A DNA stretch of 64,000 nucleotides from Actinopolyspora saharensis (GTDB taxonomy: Bacteria; Actinomycetota; Actinomycetes; Mycobacteriales; Pseudonocardiaceae). This document shows positions 35,305-43,934 of the stretch, piece by piece. The stretch is taken from positions 186,001-250,000 of the forward strand of contig NZ_FNKO01000001.1 of assembly GCF_900100925.1 (NCBI RefSeq), written 5' to 3'. Made by a program: the position numbers and the translations under genes. The notes beneath the pieces were generated by a model. That model was not told where the DNA came from. It did no database searches and saw nothing but the letters and a program-made list of their open reading frames with translations. The stretch's first letter is position 1, and each line of letters starts with the position of its first letter.

Positions 35305-35318
35305 CCCCGTGCGGGGGA
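35305..35318 (+). terminator. Hairpin after azlCD
   Basis: CCCCCG at 35305-35310 pairs with CGGGGG at 35313-35318 just after the azlD stop. The loop is only two bases, so the inner pair probably opens. It is a weak terminator candidate. Confidence 0.45.
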
Positions 35319-35431
35319 TGAGAATCGACTGATTAGGGTCTTGTCGATCGGGCCGAACCCGCACCACGGGTTCGGTCGCCGTACCGCGCCGGGCCATCCG
35401 CACCCGGCCGATGCGCAGTGGGAGGCAGACC

Positions 35432-36868
35432 TTGGTCAGCGCACCCGAGCCGCCGAACGACAGCGCGGTCACGACCGACCGGACGGGTGAGCGGGGCGAG
35501 TGGGAAGGCTACGCGGCCGGACTGGGCAACCGCCAGGTCCAGATGATCGCCATGGGCGGGGCGATCGGAGTCGGACTCTTCCTGGGGGCGGGCGGCCTCC
35601 TGAAGGAGATGGGCCCGGGGATCATCCTGTCCTACCTGGGCTGCGGCATCGCGGTCTTCTTCGTGATGCGCGCGCTCGGCGAGCTGGTGCTGTACCGCCC
35701 GGTCTCGGGAAGCTTCGTGGAGTACGCCCGCGAGTTCATCGGTCCGTGGGCCGGCTTCGCCGCGGGCTGGATGTACTGGGTGAACTGGGTCGGGAGCGGA
35801 GTGGCCGAGATCACCGCGGCCGGGATCTACATCGGGAAGTGGTTCCCGCAGTTCCCCCAGTGGATCACCGCGCTGCTGTCGCTGCTGGTCCTGCTGGTGG
35901 TGAACCTGCTGTCCGTCCGGCTGTTCGGCGAACTCGAGTTCTGGTTCTCGGTGGTCAAGGTGCTGGCCATCATCAGCTTCCTGGTCGTCGGCGTCTGGCT
36001 GGTCGCCACCGGCGCGCAGGTGGGCGAGACCACGGCGGGCGTGTCCAACCTCTTCGAGCACGGCGGCTTCCTCCCGATGGGGCTGCCGGTGGTGCTGATG
36101 AGCCTGCAGGGCGTGATCTTCGCCTACGCCTCGATGGAGATGGCCGGTATCGCCGCGGGGGAGACCCGGAACCCGGCCAAGGTGATGCCGCGCGCCATCA
36201 ACAGCGTCATCGCCCGCATCGCGCTGTTCTACGTGGGCTCGCTGCTGCTGCTGTGCATGGTGCTGCCCTGGACCGCCTACAGCGGCGCGGAGAGCCCCTT
36301 CGTGACGGTGTTCTCCAGCATCGGCATTCCGTGGGCGGGTGACATCATGAACTTCGTCGTGCTGACCGCGGCGTTGTCCAGCTGCAACTCCGGGCTGTAC
36401 TCGACGGGGCGCATCCTGCGCTCGCTCTCGCTCAACGGGGAGGCCCCCTCCTTCACCGCCAGGATGAACGCGCAGCGCGCCCCCTACGGAGCCGTGCTGT
36501 TCACCGCGGCGGTCTTCCTGCTGGGGGTGCTGCTCAACTACGCGGTCCCGGACAAGGCCTTCGAGATCGCCACCTCGATCTCCTCGCTCGGCGTGATCGC
36601 CACCTGGGCGGCGCTGCTGTACAGCCAGCTCAGGATGCGCAGGCTCGCCGAGCTGGGGCAGTTGCGGCGCCCCTCCTACCGGATGCCAGGCTCGCCCTAC
36701 ACGAACTGGGTCGTGCTCGGCTTCCTCGCACTCGTGCTCGTGCTGGCCGGGTTCTCCTCGGACGTGGCGGCCCGCTGGTCGCTGTACGCCGTCCCGCTGC
36801 TGATCGTGGCGATATGGTTCGGCTGGAGCGTCGTCCGCCGTCGCTCCGGAGCTTCCGAGCAGGGGTGA
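35432..36868 (+). CDS. APC-superfamily amino acid permease
   Basis: This 478-residue transporter has about 12 membrane segments. It opens with [27 protein letters not shown], the AAT-family first helix with the substrate-binding GAIG motif. [23 protein letters not shown] and [24 protein letters not shown] are further AAT-family blocks, close to GabP/AnsP/CycA-type permeases. The exact amino acid is not predictable. TTG at 35432 has GGGAGG eight bases upstream; an in-frame ATG at 35411 is the alternative. It sits between azlCD and pdxT, interrupting the ancestral pdxS-pdxT linkage. Confidence 0.92.
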   Translation: MVSAPEPPNDSAVTTDRTGERGEWEGYAAGLGNRQVQMIAMGGAIGVGLFLGAGGLLKEMGPGIILSYLGCGIAVFFVMRALGELVLYRPVSGSFVEYAREFIGPWAGFAAGWMYWVNWVGSGVAEITAAGIYIGKWFPQFPQWITALLSLLVLLVVNLLSVRLFGELEFWFSVVKVLAIISFLVVGVWLVATGAQVGETTAGVSNLFEHGGFLPMGLPVVLMSLQGVIFAYASMEMAGIAAGETRNPAKVMPRAINSVIARIALFYVGSLLLLCMVLPWTAYSGAESPFVTVFSSIGIPWAGDIMNFVVLTAALSSCNSGLYSTGRILRSLSLNGEAPSFTARMNAQRAPYGAVLFTAAVFLLGVLLNYAVPDKAFEIATSISSLGVIATWAALLYSQLRMRRLAELGQLRRPSYRMPGSPYTNWVVLGFLALVLVLAGFSSDVAARWSLYAVPLLIVAIWFGWSVVRRRSGASEQG

Positions 36869-36911
36869 CCCTGGCTTTGCCCGCGAGCTGGTGTGCAGGA
36901 CAATCGGGGGT

Positions 36912-37619
36912 GTGAACCAAGCTCAACCGGTGGTGGGCGTGCTCGCCCTGCAGGGCGACGTCGCCGAGCACCTCGAGGCGTTCGAGCGCATCGGGGTCTC
37001 GGCGCTACCCGTGCGCAGGCCCGAGGAACTCGCCGCTGTCGACGGGCTCGTGCTCCCGGGAGGCGAGTCGACGACGATGACCCGCCTGCTGGAGAACTTC
37101 GAGCTCTTCGAACCGCTGCGGCAGCGCCTGCGGGACGGCATGCCCGCCTACGGATCCTGCGCGGGCATGGTGCTGCTCGCGGGCAGCGTGCTGGACGACC
37201 GCTCCGACGACCGGGGTGGTGCCGGTGTCCGCCCGCTCGGAGCGCTGGACGTGGTGGTCCGGCGCAACGCGTTCGGACGTCAGGTCGACTCCTTCGAGGC
37301 CGATCTGGAGTTCGCGGGGATCGAGGGGGAGCCGCTGCACGCCGTGTTCATCCGCTCCCCCGTCGTGGAGAAGGCGGGTTCCGGAGTCGCGGTGCTGGCC
37401 GAGGTGCCGGAGCGGTCGTCGCAGGACTCGGCCCCCGGATCCGGGACGGGTACCATCGTCGCCGTTCGGCAGGGTCCGGTGCTCGCGACCGCTTTCCACC
37501 CGGAGCTGGTCGACGGGGACGATCGGGTGCATCGCCTGTTCGTGCGGGTAATCCACGAGAGCGGTGCCGGAGAGACCCGCGACACCACTCCGGCAAGAGC
37601 AGAAACCACGGAGGACTGA
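36912..37619 (+). CDS. pdxT: Pyridoxal 5'-phosphate synthase glutaminase PdxT
   Basis: This class I glutaminase feeds ammonia to PdxS. It has 235 residues, slightly longer than usual. [14 protein letters not shown] and [11 protein letters not shown] are the N-terminal blocks. The catalytic triad is Cys83 in YGSCAGM with His196 and Glu198 in AFHPEL. An insertion of roughly 20 residues lies around 165-185 ([15 protein letters not shown]), and the C-terminus carries a short polar tail. The GTG start at 36912 is chosen. The stop overlaps the yebC start (TGATG). Confidence 0.96.
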   Translation: MNQAQPVVGVLALQGDVAEHLEAFERIGVSALPVRRPEELAAVDGLVLPGGESTTMTRLLENFELFEPLRQRLRDGMPAYGSCAGMVLLAGSVLDDRSDDRGGAGVRPLGALDVVVRRNAFGRQVDSFEADLEFAGIEGEPLHAVFIRSPVVEKAGSGVAVLAEVPERSSQDSAPGSGTGTIVAVRQGPVLATAFHPELVDGDDRVHRLFVRVIHESGAGETRDTTPARAETTED

Positions 37620-38371
37620 TGAGCGGCCACTCCAAGTGGGCCACTACCAAGCACAAGAAGGCCGCCCTCGACGCCAAGCGCGGCAAGCTCTTCGCGAAGC
37701 TGACCAAGAACATCGAGGTCGCCGCGCGAATGGGCGGGGGCGATCCCGAGGCCAACCCGACCCTGTACGACGCCATGCAGAAGGCGCGCAAGTCCTCGGT
37801 GCCGCAGGACAACATCGAGCGCGCCCGCAAGCGCGGTGCCGGTGAGGAAGCGGGCGGCGCCGACTGGCAGACGGCCATGTACGAGGGGTACGCACCCAAC
37901 GGTGTGGCGGTGCTGATCGAGTGCCTGACCGACAACCGCAACCGCGCGGCCAGCGAGGTGCGGACCACGATGAACCGCCACGGCGGCTCGATGGCCGACG
38001 CGGGTTCGGTGTCTTACCTGTTCAACAGGCGTGGGGTGGTGCTCCTGCCCAAGAACGGGCTGAGCGAGGAGGACGTGCTCGGCGCCGTGCTGGACGCCGG
38101 TGCCGAGGAGATCGAGGACCTCGGGGAGAAGTACGAGGTGCTCTGCGAGCCGAGCGACCTCGTTCCGGTGCGCAAGGCGCTGCAGGCCGCGGGATTCGAG
38201 TACGACTCGGCCGAGCCGAGCTTCCTGCCCTCGGTGAACGTTCCGCTGGACAGCGACGGTGCGCGCAAGGTCTTCAAGCTGATCGACTCGCTCGAGGACT
38301 GCGACGACGTGCAGAACGTGTACTCGAACTTCGACGTCAGCGACGAGGTCATGGCGCAGGTCTCCGCGTGA
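37619..38371 (+). CDS. yebC: YebC/PmpR-family protein
   Basis: This 250-residue protein opens [28 protein letters not shown], the invariant family start. [41 protein letters not shown] and [22 protein letters not shown] are further conserved blocks. Members act as transcription factors or, by recent work, assist translation through difficult proline stretches. It overlaps pdxT by one base and precedes ruvC in the same order as in mycobacteria, with two unrelated genes between. Confidence 0.96.
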   Translation: MSGHSKWATTKHKKAALDAKRGKLFAKLTKNIEVAARMGGGDPEANPTLYDAMQKARKSSVPQDNIERARKRGAGEEAGGADWQTAMYEGYAPNGVAVLIECLTDNRNRAASEVRTTMNRHGGSMADAGSVSYLFNRRGVVLLPKNGLSEEDVLGAVLDAGAEEIEDLGEKYEVLCEPSDLVPVRKALQAAGFEYDSAEPSFLPSVNVPLDSDGARKVFKLIDSLEDCDDVQNVYSNFDVSDEVMAQVSA

Positions 38372-38377
38372 GGTGGA

Positions 38378-38416
38378 GAGCTCTCGGGGGCGGCTCGCTG
38401 CCGGCCCCGAGAGCTC
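38378..38416. terminator. Strong hairpin between yebC and the convergent methyltransferase gene
   Basis: GAGCTCTCGGGG at 38378-38389 pairs over 12 bases with CCCCGAGAGCTC at 38405-38416. It is placed between convergent stops. Confidence 0.75.
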
Positions 38417-38458
38417 CCCACCGGCGGCCGCGGGCACCTCTCCGGCGGCCCGCGCTCG

Positions 38459-39088
38459 TCAGCGCCTGCGGGCCCGTGCCAGCCAGGCCGCCGTGTCCAC
38501 CGCGTCTTCCGGGCGGACTCCCAGCTGTTCGGCGTACTGCTCGCCCGCGATGCCGCGGTAGCGGTCCTGCCGGAGCTCCTCGAGCTCCCAGCCGGGGCCG
38601 AAGGAGTCGCGGAGCGCCTCCGCGCTGATCCGGGGGCCTCCGGCGTCCTGGACGTCCGCCAGCGCCAGCACGTGCAGCACCGCGCCGGGGCGGCACACCG
38701 CGTGCAGGCCCCGCGTGTAGGCCAGGCGGTCCCGCTGTCCGAAGACGTGCAGCAGCGCGCTGTCCACCACCGTGTCGAAACGGGGGCTCGTCCCCGGGTT
38801 CATGGCGTCGGCGACCTCGAACCGGGCGGGAACCCCGCGCTCGGCGGCCTTCCGCCGCGCCGTGGCCACGGCCGTCTCGGAGCCGTCGATGCCGAGCACC
38901 TCGTAACCGAGCTCGGCGAGCAGGAGCGTGTTCTCCCCGGTGCCGCACCCGGGGTCGAGCACCGAGCCGGACACGTGCCCGGCTCGTTCCAGTTCGACCA
39001 GCGCGGGTTGGGGTTGCCCGATCACCCAGGGCGGGGAGCCCTCCGCGTAGGCCCTCTCGAAGTTGTCGCGCGGGATCGAGGTGTCCAT
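38459..39088 (-). CDS. Class I SAM-dependent methyltransferase
   Basis: This 209-residue Rossmann methyltransferase has motif I GSVLDPGCGTGENTLLLAELG, LGIDGSETAVATARRKA (motif II acid), and then RFDTVVDSALLHVFGQRDR. The N-terminal FERAYAEGSPPWVIGQPQPALVEL block resembles thiopurine-methyltransferase-like enzymes, so the substrate may be a small thiol or amine; this is open. ATG at 39088 is chosen; upstream in-frame sequence is not family-like. A perfect 18-base palindrome lies 78 bases upstream. Confidence 0.87.
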   Translation of the reverse strand: MDTSIPRDNFERAYAEGSPPWVIGQPQPALVELERAGHVSGSVLDPGCGTGENTLLLAELGYEVLGIDGSETAVATARRKAAERGVPARFEVADAMNPGTSPRFDTVVDSALLHVFGQRDRLAYTRGLHAVCRPGAVLHVLALADVQDAGGPRISAEALRDSFGPGWELEELRQDRYRGIAGEQYAEQLGVRPEDAVDTAAWLARARRR

Positions 39089-39165
39089 GGTGCTGCTCGC
39101 CTCCTTCGTGCGTTCCGCGTCCGGGGCGGATGGGCCCGTGGAGCGGATGGTTCCGGTGGAGTATG

Positions 39166-39183
39166 CGAGTTCGATCGAACTCG
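39166..39183. promoter_or_regulatory. Perfect 18-bp palindrome between divergent genes
   Basis: CGAGTTCGATCGAACTCG is fully self-complementary. It lies 78 bases before the methyltransferase gene and 139 bases before the DUF4262 gene. Its symmetry suggests a repressor operator, and the regulator is unknown. It contains GTTC/GAAC halves but lacks LexA spacing. Confidence 0.5.
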
Positions 39184-39321
39184 AAGTCAATCGTCGATCT
39201 CGCGGAGCACCCCTGTGGGGCGGTGACTCGGTGAACTAGGCTTCGCCTCGACGTCGCGCGGGCCGGACCACCGCCCGCGGCGGCCGCGAACGCGTACCAC
39301 CCGACGGAGAGGCGAAGCGCG

Positions 39322-39831
39322 ATGACCGCCACCCCGGACGCCACCGACGAGATGCGCGACTGGCTGTTACGCACCTCCGAACGCCACGGTGCCGCCGTCG
39401 TGCACGTCGACGAGGAGGAACAGCGCCCGCCGTACGCCTTCTCGGTGGGTGCCTGGAGACGGTTCGGCAAGCCCGAGGTCGTGGTGGTCGGACTCCCCCA
39501 GGAGGTCGCGCAGACCGTGGTGAACACCTACACGGCCCGGGTCGGCCGGGGTGAGCGGTTCGTCCCGGGGTGGCTCTACGAGGGGTTCCTGGCCGAGCAG
39601 CCGGTCACCTTCGAACGCGTCGCCGGTGTCCACTACCCGGAGTACCTCGGGAGTGCGATGCTGCTGTACGGCGACGCGGACTTCCCCGCCGTGCAGTTGT
39701 TGCTGCCCACCCCCGACACCGGCGTCTTCCCCTGGTCCGACCAGGCACCGGAGGGGTTCGCCGCGTACCAGCCCGTGCTGACCGACTCCGGCCTGCCCGA
39801 GAGCTGGGTCCCCGGCCGCGACGGGATCTGA
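39322..39831 (+). CDS. DUF4262 domain protein
   Basis: This 169-residue protein resembles the DUF4262 family: GAAVVHVDEEEQRPPYAFSVGAWRRFGKPEVVVVGLPQEVAQTVVN is the conserved core. ERFVPGWLYEGFLAEQPVTFERV and HYPEYLGSAMLLYGDADFPAVQLLLP complete it. The function is unknown. It is a single-gene unit followed by a hairpin and by ruvC. Confidence 0.85.
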   Translation: MTATPDATDEMRDWLLRTSERHGAAVVHVDEEEQRPPYAFSVGAWRRFGKPEVVVVGLPQEVAQTVVNTYTARVGRGERFVPGWLYEGFLAEQPVTFERVAGVHYPEYLGSAMLLYGDADFPAVQLLLPTPDTGVFPWSDQAPEGFAAYQPVLTDSGLPESWVPGRDGI

Positions 39832-39891
39832 GCCGTCCGGACGCTCCCCTCCGCGCGGAGGCTTCGGTGTGTCGTCCGTGCCGGACGGCTC
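39830..39891 (+). terminator. Long-arm hairpin after the DUF4262 gene
   Basis: GAGCCGTCCGG at 39830-39840 pairs with CCGGACGGCTC at 39881-39891. An inner CTCCGCG/CGCGGAG hairpin lies inside. The left arm overlaps the stop codon. Confidence 0.55.
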
Positions 39892-39907
39892 GGGCGGGCG
39901 ATAGGAT

Positions 39908-39923
39908 TCGAACGTCTGTTCAA
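39908..39923 (+). promoter_or_regulatory. LexA (SOS) box of ruvCAB
   Basis: TCGAAC-GTCT-GTTCAA matches the actinobacterial LexA consensus TCGAAC-N4-GTTCGA with one mismatch. TAGGAT at 39902-39907 directly before it is a plausible -10, so LexA would cover the transcription start. This implies DNA-damage induction of ruvC, ruvA and ruvB. Confidence 0.85.
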
Positions 39924-39950
39924 TGAAGGCTCGTGCGAGAGGATGACGGG

Positions 39951-40538
39951 GTGCGCGTACTCGGAGTCGACCCGGGGCTGACCCGCTGCGGGATCGGCGT
40001 CATCGAAGAAGGACACCGGCGGGGTGTGAACTGCCTCGGCGTCGGTGTCGTGCGCAGCCCGGTCGAGGACGAGCTGCCGCAGCGCCTGATGACCATCAGT
40101 GACGGGGTCGAGGAGTGGATCCGCGCGCACGAGCCGGACGTGGTGGCGATAGAGCGGGTCTTCAGCCAGCAGAACGTGCGCTCGGTCATGGGAACCGCCC
40201 AGGTCTCCGGCGTGGTGGCGCTGGCCGCGGCGCGCAGGGACATCCAGGTCGCCTTCCACACCCCCAGCTCGGTCAAGGCGGCCATCAGCGGTTCGGGCCG
40301 GGCCGACAAGCGCCAGGTGACCTCGATGGTGAGCAAGGTCCTCGGGCTGAGCACACCGCCCAAACCCGCCGACGCCGCCGACGCGCTGGCGCTGGCACTG
40401 TGCCACCTGTGGCGCGCGCCGATGACCGGCAGGTTGGCCGAGGCGGAGCAGCGGGCGGCCGAGCTCGCCCGCAACCACCAGCAGCGGCTGCGCCGGGCCG
40501 CTCGTGACTCGTCCGGGACGGGAGGGCAACAACGATGA
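39951..40538 (+). CDS. ruvC: Holliday junction resolvase RuvC
   Basis: This 195-residue RNase H-fold endonuclease cuts Holliday junctions. [18 protein letters not shown] carries the first catalytic Asp, [21 protein letters not shown] the Glu, and [15 protein letters not shown] the final Asp pair. The GTG at 39951 is chosen, with GAGAGGA about 12 bases upstream. The stop overlaps the ruvA start (ATGA). A LexA box lies 28 bases upstream. Confidence 0.97.
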   Translation: MRVLGVDPGLTRCGIGVIEEGHRRGVNCLGVGVVRSPVEDELPQRLMTISDGVEEWIRAHEPDVVAIERVFSQQNVRSVMGTAQVSGVVALAAARRDIQVAFHTPSSVKAAISGSGRADKRQVTSMVSKVLGLSTPPKPADAADALALALCHLWRAPMTGRLAEAEQRAAELARNHQQRLRRAARDSSGTGGQQR

Positions 40539-41200
40539 TCGCTTCGGTTCGAGGTGAGGTGCTGTCCGTCGGGCTGGACCACGCCGTGATCGAGGTCGGT
40601 GGCGTGGGGATGGCCGTGTACGCGACCCCGGCCACCCTCGGCGGGATCCGCAGCGGGGAGGAGGCCAGGCTGGCCACCTCGCTGGTGGTTCGCGAGGACT
40701 CGCTCACGCTCTACGGCTTCGCCGACACCCAGGCGCGCGACCTGTTCGCCCTGTTGCAGACCGCCTCCGGAGTGGGACCGCGGCTGGCGCTGGCCGCGCT
40801 GGCCGTGCTCGAACCGCGGCAGTTGCGCGACGCCCTCTCCGAGGGCGACATCGGCGTGCTGACCAGGGTCCCCGGGATCGGCAAGAAGAACGCGGAGCGG
40901 TTGACCCTCGAACTGCGGGACAAGGTCAACGCGCTGTCCGGTCACCAGGCCGCTCCGGGAGGCGAAGCCGCCGGGCCCCAGGGGGAGCCGGTGGACGGGG
41001 TGCGCGGCGCGGACGAACCCGGCCCGGCCCCCACCGCGCGGCTGCGTTCCGAGGTCGGCGAGGCCCTGGTCGGGCTCGGCTTCTCCGCCAAGCAGGCCGA
41101 GCAGAGCGTGGACGCGGTGCTCGCCGAGGACGGACAGGACCGGCTCGACACCTCGACCCTGCTGCGCAGGGCGCTGGCCACGCTCGGCCCCAGGAGTTAG
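40535..41200 (+). CDS. ruvA: Holliday junction branch migration protein RuvA
   Basis: This 221-residue junction-binding subunit has an N-terminal OB fold ([25 protein letters not shown]), then the tandem helix-hairpin-helix region ([17 protein letters not shown] and [19 protein letters not shown]). A flexible acidic/Pro linker follows at about 135-165, then the C-terminal RuvB-contacting domain ([18 protein letters not shown]). It is coupled to ruvC by a four-base overlap. Confidence 0.97.
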   Translation: MIASVRGEVLSVGLDHAVIEVGGVGMAVYATPATLGGIRSGEEARLATSLVVREDSLTLYGFADTQARDLFALLQTASGVGPRLALAALAVLEPRQLRDALSEGDIGVLTRVPGIGKKNAERLTLELRDKVNALSGHQAAPGGEAAGPQGEPVDGVRGADEPGPAPTARLRSEVGEALVGLGFSAKQAEQSVDAVLAEDGQDRLDTSTLLRRALATLGPRS

Positions 41201-41403
41201 CGCCGCGGCCCGGCAGCAGTCGCGCGGCCCTGAAGCACCGGATCCCTGGAACACTGGGGGTGAGCGGGTGCGCGGACCGGCCCGCCCGGCGAACGGGCAC
41301 GGGGAGTTCTCCGCCCCGTTCGCGGCGCCAGGGGACGTGGAGAGCCCGTCGAGGTGGGTCGCGGGTTTTTCGGACCAGCACGGAGGAGGCTTCGAGCAGA
41401 CCG

Positions 41404-42495
<1,092 letters not shown>

Positions 42496-42628
42496 GAGCG
42501 GTGGGTTGGCCTGAGTAGGTGGTCGCTTGGCGGAACCTCAGTCGGCGCCCGGCTGCGGGTGCCCCGACATCGGGTAGCGACCTACACAACGTCGGGGCCG
42601 TCCTCGCCGGGCACTCGACTGAGAACCC

Positions 42629-42885
42629 GCGGCGGTGCCGGCTGCTTGGGCTCGAAGCACCTGCGTTGGCGTGAAGCCTCCGGTCGGGAGTGCCTGTCCG
42701 GGGGTCTCGGGCGGTTCGGGGTGCGTGCGGCGGTGCCGACTGCTTGGGCTCACAGCGCTCGTGTTGGGGCGAGCTCCTCGGCCGGGAGTTCCTGACGGGA
42801 TTGCGGCGGTGCCGACTGCGCAGGCTCGTAAGCGCTTGCATCGAACGGAGCCTCGGTCGGGAGTTCCCGGTGGAGTTCGGCGCAG
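42629..42885. repeat. Three diverged tandem repeats between ruvB and yajC
   Basis: GCGGCGGTGCCG starts repeats at 42629, 42727 and 42803. Each continues with a related pattern (CTGC, GGGCTC, then CGGTCGGGAGTTCC or CGGCCGGGAGTTCC), giving units of 98, 76 and about 80 bases. They lie in a 677-base stretch (42496-43172) without a convincing gene on either strand. I do not recognise the element. It could be a decaying intergenic repeat family or a structured leader of yajC. Confidence 0.6.
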
Positions 42886-43172
42886 CAGTGAGCGCTCGCG
42901 CGGCCGGGAGGGCGACGTCTCATCGGGACCGGGCTGGTGGCCTTGCCCACGTTCGCGCGCTGTCGGCGGTCGAGCCCGGGGCGTGCGCGCCGATCGACGC
43001 TGTGCGCTGGGACACAGCCCGCCGGAGCCGGGGTCTTCGGGTAGGCCCGTTTCACCGCAGGTGAGCCTGGCACACTGGAGGCGGTACATCCGAACAGTCC
43101 GGGCGCCGGTGGTGCACGGCTCCGTGGTCGCGGTCGCCGCGCCGTCCGGGAGACGTCCGTGGATGGAGCAAG

Positions 43173-43541
43173 ATGGAAGGCCTGATTTTCCCGATTCTGC
43201 TCGTCGGCATCGCCGCGATGCTGTTCTTCCAGATGCGCAAGCAGCGGAAGGCGATGAGCGAACAGCAGAAACTGCAGAACTCGTTGACGGTCGGCGACCG
43301 CGTCATGACCACCTCGGGGCTTTTCGGCACCGTTGTGGACACGGACGACGACTCCCTCGATCTCGAAATCGCCGATGGTGTCGTCACCACCTGGCTGCGT
43401 CAGGCGATCAGGGAGAAGGTCAACTCCGAGTCCGACGAGGACGACAGCGACGAGGACTCGGACGACGAGTCGAGCGACGAACCGGCCGATTCCGGTGACG
43501 AGGAGACGGCCGACAGCACCGAGAAGCAGAAGACCAGCTGA
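43173..43541 (+). CDS. yajC: Preprotein translocase accessory subunit YajC
   Basis: This 122-residue single-pass membrane protein has membrane helix LIFPILLVGIAAMLFFQMRKQRKAM at the N-terminus. The YajC fold follows (LTVGDRVMTTSGLFGTVVDTDDDSLDLEIADGVVTTWLRQAI). An acidic Asp/Glu/Ser tail covers residues about 90-122, longer than in many relatives. It assists SecDF at the SecYEG translocon. secD follows after a 393-base leader, so the genes form a yajC-secD-secF group. Confidence 0.95.
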   Translation: MEGLIFPILLVGIAAMLFFQMRKQRKAMSEQQKLQNSLTVGDRVMTTSGLFGTVVDTDDDSLDLEIADGVVTTWLRQAIREKVNSESDEDDSDEDSDDESSDEPADSGDEETADSTEKQKTS

Positions 43542-43934
43542 CGGGCACGTTCGTCGGTCCCTCCGCCGGCCCGCGCGTCGTGCTGAGGATCGAAAAGCCG
43601 CACCGGACACGTGCCCGCGAGGCGATTCGTGTCCGGTGGCGGGTTCTCGCCACCCGTGCGCCCGGTCCTACCGGCTGAACACGCGGAACGCCGCGCGCCG
43701 GGGCGAACGCGCGGACAGCGATCCGAATCATGGTGGCAAGCACGCGGGTCCGCGGATATGTTGCCGACGTCCCCTCCCAACGGGAGGGGGCGAACATGTG
43801 ACCTGTCAAACTGAACAGCGCTGTCGCGCAGTCACCGTGCGGCGCGTCGCGTCGTGCCGGAGCGGTGCGACGGCGTGGCTCTGGACGACTGCTGGACCTT
43901 CGGCACCGACCTCGGACGAGGAGACAGACCTAAC
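43542..43934 (+). promoter_or_regulatory. secD leader with two hairpins
   Basis: This is an unusually long spacer for an otherwise compact gene group. GGTGGCG-GGTTCT-CGCCACC (43635-43654) and CCCCTCCC-AAC-GGGAGGGG (43771-43789) are perfect hairpins. A 67-codon GTG frame at 43611-43814 covers both and contains an RRAPG sequence, but it has no membrane segment or clear ribosome binding site. Regulation of secDF at this leader is plausible but unproven. Confidence 0.4.

Noticed and set aside
42629..42885. CRISPR array
   Set aside because: Repeats are long, few and diverged, with no regular spacers, and no cas genes are present.
43611..43814. RAPG-containing frame as a definite secDF arrest peptide
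   Set aside because: The frame lacks an N-terminal membrane or signal segment and a clear ribosome binding site, and RAPG is common by chance in such DNA. It is kept only as a low-scoring lead.
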